From Morella rubra (Eukaryota; Streptophyta; Magnoliopsida; Fagales; Myricaceae), in contig CM025856.1 of assembly GCA_003952965.2 (NCBI GenBank), positions 16,318,816 to 16,382,815 on the forward strand: 64,000 nt of DNA, read 5' to 3'. Positions within the stretch are counted from its first letter, which is position 1; every line of letters begins with the position of its first letter. The translations under genes were made by a program, and so were the position numbers. Below, in pieces: positions 45,403-56,572 of this stretch. The notes beneath the pieces were generated by a model. The model saw only the letters and a program-made list of their open reading frames with translations, did not search any database and had not been told where the DNA came from.

Positions 45403-45638
45403 TAAAGAGGTTTGAATAAACCGTAGCATATCACTGGAATCCTCAATCATCATTGAGGTGAAGAATTTGAATTATATAGACAACGTTTACAAAGAAACAG
45501 AATCCTATATACAAGGAAATAAACAACAAAGAAATACATTGAGATCCTATAGATAAGGAAAGGAATAATACACGTAAAATTCAAATAACAAATCATTTAA
45601 ACTCTAGTGAAGAATCAGAAGAGGATTCTTCCTTAACA
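45403..45638 (-). repeat. 5' LTR of the copia element
   Basis: 236 bp, about 98 percent like the 3' LTR. It carries the inverted words CAATCATCATTGAGG inside. Ends TGTTAAGG...CCTCTTTA on the minus strand. Confidence 0.93.
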
Positions 45639-45643
45639 AAACA

Positions 45644-47530
45644 TAACCATCGAAAAAATGGAGTCTTTTTCCCAGTAAGTTTCTCTCAAATTTCTCAAAT
45701 TTGGAAATAGCACCTAGCAACAACATCTCAATTGAGCCATCCTAAATTACGAGTACATTTAACTTCATCCTGGATTAGGACTTTGCTCTTACTAACAGCT
45801 CTAGCTCGTTCTTGAAGATTATTTACTTCATGTTATTGCCTAGATTATTTATATCATTAAAACAAGGCTTCAGAGTATTATGGACTGTGTTTTTGAAAAT
45901 ATTTTTTTTTTTGTATTGATAAGAAATTTTTTTGAGATATATTTGTTTAGATGTTGTGAGAATTCGTTTGTTTATGAAAAATATATATCTAAAAAAACTC
46001 TTTGTCCTTATGATTACCTAGTGATGAAGTAAAGCTCGTTTTGAGGAAGCAAAGAGACAAATAATAGTTTTGCACGACATGGTGAGTAAGAATCCTACAA
46101 GTGGAGTCAGAATAATCTGATAGATAGGAATGTTTAGAATCTTCAGATATGTAACTTGATCTAAAACAAAATATCAAGTGAATAAGGAACCGAAGAGTCA
46201 TATTTCTCGCATTTGATTCATTAATCATTGACATGATTTTTCTACAATGTCACTCAATAATATCTATGTAACATCTTATGTCACATCATGTTACCCAATA
46301 AATAAATATAAACAAGTGACATCTAAGTAACTATTATTTAGATAAATTCAAAGTTGAATGTACTCTAGATTGGTCAATGTGCTCTGTTTTTCTTGAATTA
46401 GTACCATTGGCTTTGAACTTTCCTACTCAAGATTTTCTACTCATATGATTTTAGCTTACTAGGTCTAGTTTGTCTGATTGTAATTATGATTTCTTACTGT
46501 TTTTTTGGGATGAGGAAGCAAAAGAAACAAATGGTAGTTTCTTATGACATGGTGAGTAAGAATCCTGCAGGTGGAGTTAGAAGAATCTGATATAGATAGG
46601 AATGTTCAGAATCTACAGATCATAGTAAATTCGAAGTTGAATGTACTCTATTTTTCTTGAATTGGTACCATTGGCTTTGAACTTTCCTACTCGAGATTTT
46701 CTACTTGTATGATTTTAGCTTACTAGATCTAGTTTGTCTGGTTTTAATTATGATTTCTTATTGGAGGTCCTGACGACGATAGGCGCCGCCATGATGACGA
46801 TAGGTGCCGCCATGGCTGAATTCGGCATTTGCTTAGAGAGAACTTCTTCGTTCAATGCGGATTCTCACAAGAGTAAATGCAAGTTGCGTGTTGGGAATTC
46901 GTAGTTTTCCTTTGGTGTTATCATTAGTTTCAATTCATTTTTGTAAAATTTCTTGATTCCTTAAATTGGGTCTTTTATTTCAATGATAGATTATTTTCTA
47001 AGTCTTATCTTTTCCTTTCCCGGAACCACAAGTTTCTTCATTATTATGGGTCCGAAATTTCACATTGGTTTCCTTTGTATTCACCATTTTGAAGAACAAA
47101 GAATAATAAATTTTTGATGGGTTTCCTCTCTTTAGTGGCAAATTAGGAGGTCCTCATACCTCGTAGTTACTTGGTCGTCTTCCTAAATGAGCTCCCTCAG
47201 TCTAGACCTGGCAAAGGTGTCACCAACACGCCTTCGTTTACCGCACCCATCAACATCTCAATCACAAAGCTGCCATTTAGCTTCATCATTCGATGAACTC
47301 TGCCCCATTACGGGGACATTCCAAGATGAGGAAGGAGCTGCGGAGCTCCTTCCTCAGGATTATTTATAGCATTCAAATAAGACTTCACAAGATTATTTAT
47401 ATAATTAAAATAAGGCTTTAGATTATTATTAAAATATTTTTTGTAATGATAAGAAATTTTTTGAGATATTTTTTTTTGGATGTTGTGAGAATTTGTTTGT
47501 TCTAAAAAATATAAATCTCCTTGATAATCA
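45644..47530. repeat. Spacer of the inverted duplication: repeated non-coding units
   Basis: No gene. A unit starting AGGAAGCAAA(A/G)GA(A/G)ACAAAT and continuing GACATGGTGAGTAAGAATCCT...GGTGGAGT(T/C)AGA occurs at 46036 and 46514. The following unit AAGTTGAATGTACTCT...CTTTGAACTTTCCTACTC occurs at 46350 and 46631. A third weak copy (GATGAGGAAGCAAAAGAATCAG) lies at 48688. Another unit (GATTATTTATATAATTAAAATAAGGCTT, GATAAGAAATTTTTTGAGATAT, GATGTTGTGAGAATT) occurs near 40790, 45845 and 47375. The short GC-richer block 46765-46850 (GACGATAGGCGCCGCCATGAT) is unexplained. Confidence 0.65.
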
Positions 47531-48140
47531 TCCAAAAGTTCTGACAGGCATCAAGGTCGACAGAGAGTCTCAAAGATCCATTGCAAGTTCTAGAAAGGTC
47601 AATCACAAAATAAAGAGCAAAGAAGATTAAGGAAGCTATGCAAGGATTAGTGCAATCTACTTGGACCGAGCATGCCAATTTACTATACAAGACTCCACAA
47701 GAAGAAGAATCAATCCCAAGAAGAACCAATCCTACTTCATGTGATACAAGCTACAGAGCCTAATGTTTAGGTTTCATATTTGTGGACCCAAAACCTTTAA
47801 ACCTTTAAACTAAAACTATCTCCATAATTTAAAAGCAATAACCCAATAAATTAAATAAGCCCAACAAGCCCACAAATATGAGACCTAAACATTAGATCCA
47901 AAACATTAGGCTGTGGAATGATGGGTACCAAGGTGGACAGAGTCTCAAGATTCATTGCAAGTTCAGAAGAATCAATCACAAGATCAAGAGCAAAGAAGAT
48001 TAAAGAAGCTATGCAAGGATTGGTGCAATCTACTTGGACCAAGTATGCCAATTTACTGTACAAGACTCCACCGTTCAAGATGGGATCACAAGAAGAAGAA
48101 TCAATTCTACTTCATGTGATACAAGCAGAGGGAGACACAG
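47531..48140 (+). mobile_element. Ty3/gypsy polyprotein tail fragments (two copies)
   Basis: Two copies, at about 47535-47760 and 47918-48145, encode text of the type ITRSRAKKIKEAMQGLVQST followed by acidic QEEESILLHVIQAEG. The second is open for 75 codons. The ITRSRAKK(I/F)KEA motif is common near the C-terminal end of plant Ty3/gypsy polyproteins or just before the 3' LTR. The first copy has small deletions. The copies are separated by an inverted-repeat arm (47800-47895). Confidence 0.55.
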
Positions 48141-48255
48141 CCTAATGTTTTGAACCTAATGTTTAGGTTTCATATTTGTGGGCTTGTTGAGCTTATTTAA
48201 TTTGTTGGATTATTGCTTTTAAATTATGGAGATAGTTTTAGTTTAAGGGTTTTTG
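47800..48255. repeat. Inverted repeat around the gypsy tail, arms about 95 bp
   Basis: TAAACTAAAACTATCTCCATAATTTAAAAGCAATAACCCAATAAATTAAATAAGCCCAACAAGCCCACAAATATGA (about 47809-47883) is complementary to TCATATTTGTGGGCTTGTTGAGCTTATTTAA...ATTATGGAGATAGTTTTAGTTTA (48169-48245). The right arm belongs to the start of an LTR-like region. The left arm looks like an inverted partial copy of the same LTR. Confidence 0.85.
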
Positions 48256-48665
48256 GTTACTGTTCACTTAGGGACTAATCCATGTTGTCCCACATTGCTT
48301 AAAAAAAAGGGATTTGTTCAAACTTCATCCTATATTTAGCAATTTCTATGTATTGTTTTGAAACATCAAAAAAAGTTAAGTATAATTTTTTCTAAGAAAG
48401 AGTTTCTCTTCCAGTTCTTGAGTGAACTAAAGAACTTATCAACGATTCTTCCTTGTGACATCTAACTTCAATTTTGGTTCTTGAAGCAAGATTTCAACGA
48501 GTCAAGATTATAACTATAATCTTGATTCTTGGAATAAGATTTCAATGGGTCAAAATTAGTTCTTTGGCTTGATTTGTTGGTGTTCTTGGGTTTTATTCAA
48601 ATTGTTCGTTCAAGGAGTTTCAATATATCAAGGTCGAAGCTCGTTCCTAAATTCAAATAATGTAT
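48146..48665 (+). mobile_element. Probable Ty3/gypsy 3' LTR remnant
   Basis: Directly downstream of the polyprotein tail. TTATTTAATTTGTTGGATTATTGC, CCCACATTGCTTAAAA and the leader-like GAGTTTCTCTTCCAGTTCTTGAGTGAACTAAAGAACTTATCAACGATTC have the look of a plant gypsy LTR (U3-R-U5). No second LTR or target duplication was found, so the limits are approximate. Confidence 0.5.
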
Positions 48666-50274
48666 TTTTAGATAAAAAAAAATTGGGATGAGGAAGCAAA
48701 AGAATCAGGGTTTGATAATAGCCGAGACAAGTGATGGATAGGAAATTTTCAGAATTTTCAGATCACAAAAAATTCAAAGTTGAATGCTGGTTTAAAATTT
48801 TCACGGTTATGGTTTTGAAAATGTTTATGTTTTGAAATGTATTCGAACACACGTCATTGCCAAAAAAAAAAATTATATACATGATTTATTGAATAGAGAT
48901 TTGAATAGTTTTGAACATGCAAATGGTTGTTGAGGAAATAGCAGTTTTAAGCGCACAAGTCTTCGTGTATATGATTTGTACTCATTCAACAGAACATAAC
49001 GGATATGTAATCTAGATGCTCAAATCCGAATTCCAATATTAGATTATCCTGAATATCCCTTATAAAAATTTCAAGTAGCTTCAAAAGCAAAAGAGGGTTA
49101 TTATACTAATTGAACAATTTATAATAATAAAAAGTTTTAAAGAAAGACATAGGAAACAAAATTTTAAATTCAAAACTACACATCAGTAAGACATGGAAAA
49201 GAATGCAATAGTTTCACAAGCAGTTTGAAAGTATTTTTATGAAAATGTTTTTTATATGGTTTTAGCCTAAAAGAAGAAGAAAATATTAAACTAATATGAT
49301 GGACTGAATGATCCAAGATTAAAAGCCCCAAACAACATTCTTCACATTGTTATTCTTTTCTTTAAATGTTATTTTTCTGTGGAATCAGAACCCAAAAACC
49401 ACGTCATTTTTCCTAACATGATACTGTGGGGACATTGAATAAAATATACAAACATAGCAACGTAATTCACTATTAGTTCCACATATAAGGTTTACGTGGA
49501 ACCGATTTCTTCAGCGTATAATTGCTGCTCGAAGTTCCTAAAATGCTTTAAACTTTCATCGGAAGAAGTTTCCTGTTTTCCTTAGAGACAGCATTGAATT
49601 AATGAAATAGGGAACCTCAACTAGAACCTACAAAAATCAAAACATTCAAATCTATAGGGAAGACTTTAAGGTACTAAATTAGTTTCATCCAATCTGAAAT
49701 TCTCTTCTTAACATTCAAGTCTCATTGAAGATATTGTGAGAACATTTTTTTTTCTTGTAATATGCAGTATGCAGTGATGATATTTGTGTCTTTTGCACAG
49801 AAACCCTGATAGGTAGCAATGTTATACTTTCTGGTAATCTCATTATTTTCTTCTACGCACAAGCTTATTTAATGGTGTCTAATCGGTGCACTTATAAGGT
49901 GGACTCCTATAGTTGTGCAAAATCTAGATGAAGAACCCACGGAATAAGAAGAACCCAGAGATACTTTCATTTTACTTAAAGCAATGGTGTTGAATCTGAC
50001 TGACAGATAAAAGTAAAAGGAAAAAGTTCATCGACAAAAGTACTTGCCTGCTGCCCAAGTCCGCCAGAATAAGCTATGTGGCCTCCAATTTTTACTGTAA
50101 TTAGTTGCAGTCATAGTTAGACATGAATTTCAGATACATATACAACATGAGTAAATTTCTGAATTAGCAGAACAAAGTTTCACCTTTTCTCACAACAACA
50201 AAACTACTTTTGCATCCAAAACTGAGGTTGTTTAACCCAAGAATATGATTGGGAGGCACACTTACACTTACAAC

Positions 50275-51000
50275 TAGTGTCTGTGTTCTTGGGCAAGATT
50301 CGGGCGGTATTCAAAATCACCACCACCTTAGTTTAAACTCACCGTGGCCTATTGATTGTCAACCCTTTAGAGGTGTGGGTGAAGTCTTTTTTGCAACCGC
50401 AGCTCTCCCTTAACCCTAGGTTCAAGATCTATGCTTAATATGGTTTGGTTCAATAGGAATCAGTTTTTCCTTTCTTGAAGGGTAGTTAGCAAGGTACCAG
50501 TTGATTTCTAATAAGTGCATAGCTGTCTGTTTCTAAAAGATTCCTCCTCTTGCAGCGTCTTTACATTAATCGTGGCATCCAGCATATTCTGTTGTTCAAT
50601 GCCTTTTCTCAAGACCCCAGCAAGTTAGATTCCGAACTCTAGGATTTTAGCTTCTTCATTTTTATCTTGGGAAAGTGCGAATTCCTTAACGATTTAAAAT
50701 TCTATTGAGAGTTAAAAACTCTGTTAAATGAGGATGCAAAAGGCTGCTTGCAAAGTCAAATCAACATTAAATAGCTCCCAATTGTATCTAACTAGGAATA
50801 GTTAAGGTAGCAGTTTTTTTTCTGAACAAGGTACCAGTTGATTTCTAATAAGATAAAAGTTCAGTTCCTTTCACATTTACTAGTTTTTGTTTCTTCTTTC
50901 GAAATGTCATTCTTTAGAATGCTTAGAAAATTTTTTAAAAGTTTGTTAGCATTTTCCTTTACTAGTTTTTGTTTCTTCTAATATTCAAATGGATTTTGAA
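50275..51000. other. Right-arm-specific insertion-like DNA
   Basis: The left arm has no counterpart for most of this stretch. It contains two copies of GGTACCAGTTGATTTCTAATAAG (50493 and 50830) and two copies of TTTACTAGTTTTTGTTTCTTC (about 50877 and 50957), and no coding domain. It may be a small unrecognised mobile element or local duplication. Confidence 0.4.
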
Positions 51001-51474
51001 GAAATAAACGTACCGGTTTTCATTATTCGATCTATTTCATGATGTATGAAGTCTCATCTCTAGAGAGTTCTTCCTGTAATCAAAACAAACAAAGTCATGG
51101 AAACAGTGACAACTTGCAATCGCTGCTGCTTTTTGTTCAGGTCATAGGATGTCTAAGGTGTCCATACCACAAAAGCTTTCAAAAGTGAAATAGAAACTTT
51201 TAAGATGGCATCTATATTTGCGTAAGCCCATGTAAGAAAAAGAACAACTATTTCCCGTGTAGAAAATACAGAGAGCCTCAATGACTGCTATATAATTTTT
51301 TGCATGGGTAATGTCAATATCCATTCGAGTTGGAAGGAAAACAGTCATTTATTTGGTAAGCAGGGCAACGGTCATCTCAATTGAAGCCTTGATGCTTAAC
51401 TGCAGATGAGAAGAACAATGTATAAGAACTTCTAAATAAGAGGGGGCAGAAATAAACGAATTCTGGACTACTGA

Positions 51475-53020
51475 CAAACATGTTGGCAGTAACTCGAAAG
51501 CATGCTGATAAGCACCTGAGACAGGATGCAAGGTAAAGTTTGCAATGTACAATCTATTTGACCCTAGATTCAATGTAATTCGAACTAAGCACGTAAAAAC
51601 CGGAAAATAGTATATGGAAACTTCTTCTACAAGAGTTATCTTCTTTAAAATTCCTAGGTGCATGTTATTTTACTGTTTCGATTTAAACTGAATGGATTCA
51701 GAAGTCAGAAAAGGGTGAGCTAGTAACCTTGACTTCAGATTTCTTTAAAAGTTTTTATCATAAACCGGTCATCCTGAGTGAGGTAGAATATACTTCCACT
51801 CTTCCCTGGCGAAGATAACTCCCTTAGTGCATCATTTTCACAAATAGCTAGCATGTAGTCCGCCGGATCTATTGCAAAGAATTCCCTCAGACGTATAAAT
51901 ACCAATCTAACAGGTTAACACCATTTAATAGAAGAGTCAACTTACACGAAAGCTCCCAATAAAACGGGAACCCAAAAATGGCAATGCAACCCAATAGTCA
52001 TGGTAACAGTGGAAAAGCTCAAAAGAGAAGCAAAATGTTATATATGACCATAAAAACGATCAATACCTGAATACCATTCGACAATAGTCCTTCCATTTGA
52101 ACTCTAACGATTGATGCGGGGCCGTACACTTGGACCCTTCTGTTGGAAACCATGTCCAAAACTTCTCGTTGGGATCGAAATCCCCTGGCCTAAGCTCCCG
52201 TCGTATTGAAGCATGCTTTTCAACAGAGTATCTGCAAGCAAAAAAAAAAAGGTATCGGAAAGGCAAAACTGGCACAAACAAAACCAAAATTGTACACAAG
52301 ATAGAAAACGAGAATGAAAAACAAAAAACACCTGATACCCAGTTGAAGATTAAGCATAAAATCAAATAGTTCTTATGTCCCTTGGATATCATCTTCCCCG
52401 GTTTCTTAATGTCGCCATTGACCAACAAACACGGACTCCTCGGTATCTGACCGACAGAACCTCCGTAGCTACACTGCTTACCATCCTTATAGAACATAGA
52501 CGCCTCCAAATTATCCACAATATCACAAGTAATATCCCCAACCTCTCTATCCAATTCCCCGTTGCAAATCCGCGGAAAATTCACATTCCTTGCAATATCC
52601 AAATCCACACGTCCCAAATCCAGCGACGACCTTTTCCTCGTAGCACCGACCTGAAAGTGAAAATCCTTACCCCAATTACCGGCATTGCTACTCCCATCAG
52701 CCCAAGTGAACGTTCCTTTACCCAAATGACACCCCATTCTCCCAATGCCCTTCATACCTACTCCCATTGGCCCATATCAAAATCCCTTTTCTGGAGATAA
52801 CCCCGTTCTTCCACTCACCCAAGTACACATTCCCATTCTCCATACAAACCGCTCAGCACCATCCTGCAAATTGGATTTCCACCAGCCTACATACATTTCC
52901 CCATTGGCGTGGCCCTTCTCGAATTTCTTTTCATTAGAAGAAATTCCATCCTTTGGCACCGCATCCTTTTTGCAGGTTTTAAATAGGCCCTTCTCGAATT
53001 CCTTTTGTCCGTTTTGCAAC
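51475..53020 (-). pseudogene. PIP5K (MORN-type phosphatidylinositol-4-phosphate 5-kinase) pseudogene, right arm
   Basis: Exon 1 (about 53020-52332): MORN text EMYVGWWKSNLQDG, then a frameshift (near 52860) before KGTFTWADGSSNAGNWGKD. A Ser/Arg-rich linker follows (GATRKRSSLDLGRVDLD). A shift within GHKNYL...LNLQLGIR lies near 52350 and the donor GTGTTT is kept. Exon 2 (52231-52067) follows TTGCTTGCAG: YSVEKHASIRRELRPGDFDP, FKWKDYCRMVFR, donor GTATTG kept. Exon 3 (about 51915-51745): [20 protein letters not shown] and the ATP-binding [19 protein letters not shown], then a frameshift. Exon 4 start (51525-51475): VLISMLSSYCQHVCQ, then a stop. The rest of the catalytic domain is absent. Introns are preserved, so it arose by DNA duplication, not retroposition. 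The N-terminal MORN units are also missing. Confidence 0.88.
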
Positions 53021-53245
53021 GGCTACTTTTTTAGCTTTGTGAGATCGAAATCGCGGAGCGTTAGCCAAAAAAAAAATTTGAAACCGGGACTAGAGGGGAA
53101 ACATCGATGAGTTTTACGGGCTTTTATCAAGTTATCGAGTTCAAAAGACCAACGGGCTTATTGTCCAATATAAGAAAGACTAATGGGCCTTTAAATTCTA
53201 AAGCAAATCAATATTTCACCTTTACACTCACGAGAAAAAATGTAA

Positions 53246-54769
53246 TGGGCTTAAAAGTATTGAGGAATATCTATCAATAGTTCAGATGGAGGATATAATT
53301 AAATCTATCTCACATCCCGAAGCATAGAACTAGAACTGTAATTTCGGTCCGGCTTCCAACGGAGCTTCAAAGAGGAGCTCAATGATTTTCGGCCACTTAA
53401 TGGAAAATCTTCACCGACGTTCTTATCGACGTGAAGTGGATCAAAACTCGTCGTTTTGATCCACGCAAAAATGCCCTACACTCTTCCGAACACCATAAGA
53501 ACCCCAAAGGATTCCGCGGCCAAGTCACAGCAAAACACACACCCCGAGCCCTGGAGCACCGAGCCCTCCCACCCTGCAACTGAAAACTACTGCCATAGCT
53601 CACCAAATATTTGCTTAAATCTGTTATGCGAATTTGTTAGTCCAATTTGATCTGTTTTCATGAATTTGTTATGTGTATGTTTTCATGAAAATGAATTTGG
53701 AATTTGTTATGTGTATGCCAGTTTAGTGAATTTGTTATGTGTATGAATTTAACCAACAAATTTGCAAAATGCGTTTACCATTTAAATAAAAAAGGTTCAA
53801 ATTTTTTCAATGTTGGTTGACATCCAAGGTCATACATATGATAAAGAGGATAACGAACCTGAAGTTACTGATGGGACAAATACAACTGAATATCCAGAAA
53901 TTTCTAATGCTGCAGAGTTTCATAAATTGATGCTGATACTTCTAAGATTGTTACAAGTTAGAAGTTAGAGACTAAATTGCATGTTTTTATATTTATTTTT
54001 ACATTTGAATTACATGTTTTAGGATCAGCTTAAATTATGGCCCAAAAAGTTGTCGAAATTTCGCTATCCGCTTCCGCTAACGGAAGCAGAAGCGGAGTTG
54101 ATTTTAGCTATCGCTCTCAAAAGCAAAAGCGGAGTTGATTTTGGCCACCGCTATTAGCGGACCGGAAATGTCCTTCCGACTAGTCCGCTATTCACCCCTA
54201 CCTCAATAGGACTCCAAATCAATGCTTAATGGAAAATCTTCACCACTATCTGAAGTTAAAATCTCAACTCACTCCAACACCATGAGAACAGAGGACCGCC
54301 CACCACAAAACACCACTGGAGCCCCATGCAAGAAAAGTCATCTACCAAATTAAAGTAAATATAAAATAAGTTGCAAAAACCAGTATCTTTAACATGGAAA
54401 GAAAGACTAGATTATGCTCAAATACAACTGAATATCCAATACCAAATACAACTGAAAATTATATTAGTCCAAATACAACTGAATATCCATAGGAAATACA
54501 ATACCAAATACAACTGAATATTCAAAAAAAAAAAAAAAAAAAACTTACCTTTTATTAGTCCAGCACTTTCTCAAAATTATGCTCTAGTCCGCAGCAAAGC
54601 AAGACGTATAACCCGACAAAAGCATTCAAAGATCTGCGAAACAGAGAGAGAAGCTGGGCAACAAAGGAATGCTTTTTGTAACGTTACTTGGAATTTTTCC
54701 CGACAGAACTGAGAGTTTAAAATGCTGAACGATTTTACTAGATTAGGACTGATAATAGATAAATCAGCA
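53246..54769. other. Intergenic, unassigned, with short tandem words
   Basis: No gene recognised. ATTTGTTATGTGTATG occurs three times at 53665-53745. AGCGGAGTTGATTTT occurs at 54092 and 54130. AAATACAACTGAATATCC and relatives recur at 53879 and at 54421-54525. An A-run lies at 54525-54543. Confidence 0.45.
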
Positions 54770-54859
54770 TTAGACAAAAGAACGAAAACTTTGTTCGTCT
54801 CATAACTATGCAAATTAGACAAAAGAACGAAAACTTTGTTCGTCTCATAACTATGCAAA
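54770..54859. repeat. 45-bp perfect tandem repeat, two copies
   Basis: TTAGACAAAAGAACGAAAAC followed by TTTGTTCGTCTCATAACTATGCAAA starts at 54770 and again at 54815, apparently without differences. Confidence 0.92.
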
Positions 54860-55964
54860 CTCTGTTCCTCTCCTTAAAACTCTGAATAACGCAGAGTTTT
54901 CTCCTTTTCGTTTTCTACGGCAGGTAAAAAATCCACAAGTTAAACTAACCAAACTTAACAAAGGAATGCTTACAGTGGCGAAGAGAATGCCATTAGGGAG
55001 CAGATACCCTTCTTTTGTGCGCTCTTGTGTGGCTTTTGTTTTAGGAGAACTTCAAAGAGCAAAAATTGAGAAGTTGCGAAACAGAGGAATGCTTACAAAT
55101 GGTTATTGTATTACCTTGATCATATTGCTCTGTGCAATTGGGAATTGATTGAAAAGAAAGGGTACAGGAGGGGTGAAACTAGAAGGGAGAGAGTGAGGGT
55201 AGAAACGGAAACCTAAGAGAGATGGGGCGGATAGAAGGAGGTGGAAGGTAGAGAGAAGTGGAGGGGAGAGAAATGAGTCACCAAGGTGACGGGGAAAGAG
55301 TGAAAAAATCTAAGGAGGCTCTACGAGGCGAGAGCGGATCCTTATCATCAGAGCGCAGAAGAAGAGATCATCAATCACGCTTGATTGTGCCACGGAAACC
55401 TGGGTTGCGAACATGGCTGCCTTGCCATTCCCCCCTCCAAGCTCTCATAGAACAGAAATTGAGAAGTTGAGAAATGAGGACTTTGGCTGGACGCGGGATC
55501 CTCTTAGTGCGAACGTCAAACTAGCGGCGCAAAATGCTTCTAATTTTTTAATATTTCTGGTAGTGGTACGTGCTGCGGCGAAATTTTTTCACGGTAGAGA
55601 CAAAACCCTTCAACAGTTAGAATCATGCTTTATATTTTGTTGTTTGATCTTTTACATAGTTTTATATATATATTGCTAAAAAGTAACAGCACAAATATAA
55701 GATCAATTGCTGAACAAGTCATTAGGAATATTAACCTAAATATTAATTTGGAGGGCTCACTTGCATAGCTTATATATATCTACGCTTGGAATCACCTCTC
55801 ATTTAGTTTTAAGAATGCAACTTATAGGCCTAGAAAAAAAAATGCAACTTATAGCAACCAATAATGAGAACTTTTACGTGTGGGTCCTAACTTATAAACT
55901 TTTTTATTTTTAAAGGATGCAAAGGCACGACTTTTTTTAATGGTCCCTTTACTGTTTAATTCTA

Positions 55965-56315
55965 TAACTTTTAGCGACCATTTCTTTAACTGGTTGTAAA
56001 ATGGTCATCGTTTGTGACCATTAAATATTAGTGGCTATTGTTTAACTTTTAGCAACCAATTATCTGGCTTCTAATATCCTATTTTGACCAAAAAAATATT
56101 AGTTGCCATTGTTTAACTTTTAGCGACTAATCATCTGGTTGCTAATATGCTATTTCGATAAAAAAAAAAAAAAAATTAGCTATCATCTTAAATTTGCTAC
56201 TAAAAGTCTTAATAGCAGCAGTTTTAAAATTTGGTTGCTAAAAGTCAACTATTGGCAACCATATTTAGCTAGTGGCCAAAAAAATTGGTTGTTATGGCTC
56301 CGTTTTCTTGTAGCG
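55965..56315 (-). mobile_element. CACTA-type terminus with GGTTGCTAAAAGT subterminal words
   Basis: Ends in GTTTTCTTGTAGCG (56302-56315), the reverse complement of a CACTACAAGAAAA-like terminus with one change. Inside, words of the form TTTAACTTTTAGC(A/G)ACCA and TGGTTGCTAA repeat (about 55970, 56045, 56115, 56240). No opposite terminus was found to the left. Confidence 0.55.
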
Positions 56316-56447
56316 ACATTTTTCTGAGGTAGTTTGGCCAATGAGATAAATATAAAAAATTGAAGTGGATTAGAGTTTTATTAAATTTTAAGAAAAAGTA
56401 ATAAAAAATTAGAATTTTATAGGAGTTGGTGAAAAAAGTGGATAGAA

Positions 56448-56572
56448 ATGATTTAAGTGAATTTTTTATATTTATTGTAATGGAATGAGATTATTGATAG
56501 AGGAGAGAGATGATTTAAGTGATTTTTTTATATTTATTGTAATGGAATGAGATTAATGAAAAGTAATCTATG
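56448..56572. repeat. 62-bp tandem repeat, two copies
   Basis: ATGATTTAAGTGA followed by ATTTTTTATATTTATTGTAA and TGGAATGAGATTA starts at 56448 and 56510. Confidence 0.85.

Larger units (their letters stand above)
41022..45638 (-). mobile_element. Ty1/copia LTR retrotransposon, structurally complete, 4617 bp
   Basis: Two LTRs (41022-41258 and 45403-45638) flank one gag-pol region on the minus strand. Perfect 5-bp target duplications AAACA lie at 41017-41021 and 45639-45643. The primer-binding site TGGTATCAGAGC (45402-45391, initiator Met-tRNA type) abuts the 5' LTR. A polypurine tract CTTGAAGGGGGG abuts the 3' LTR (41259-41270). Domain order GAG-PR-INT-RT-RNaseH is copia. The LTRs differ by about five substitutions and one indel in 237 bp, about 2 percent, so insertion is fairly recent. 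Coding is interrupted by several stops and one frameshift, so it can move only in trans. It is the youngest clear insertion in the spacer. Confidence 0.95.
48700..53245. repeat. Right arm of large inverted duplication
   Basis: Reverse-complement homology to the left arm over 53245-52755 (MORN region and promoter side), 51775-51745 (exon 3) and 51640-48760 (downstream part). It carries the fuller PIP5K remnant (53020-51475). It has its own insertions relative to the left arm, for example about 50280-51000, where the left arm passes directly from CTTACAACTAG to GATTTTTGCTTTGC-like text. It lacks the CACTA. Confidence 0.88.

Noticed and set aside
41022..45638. Reading the copia element as an active autonomous element
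   Set aside because: Ends, PBS and LTRs are intact, but several in-frame stops and one frameshift interrupt Gag, RT and RNase H.
47187..47369. 60-aa plus-strand ORF MSSLSLDLAKVSPTRLRLPH
   Set aside because: No recognisable family and in a repeat-rich spacer; chance ORF cannot be excluded.
52130..53110. Plus-strand ORFs of 79-141 aa in the right arm
   Set aside because: They are antisense shadows of the minus-strand PIP5K remnant, whose MORN and kinase motifs and splice sites are clear.
54577..55679. Small ORFs near a purine-rich tract, considered as exons of a host gene
   Set aside because: No conserved text, no consistent splice sites, and short repeated words; not supportable as a gene.
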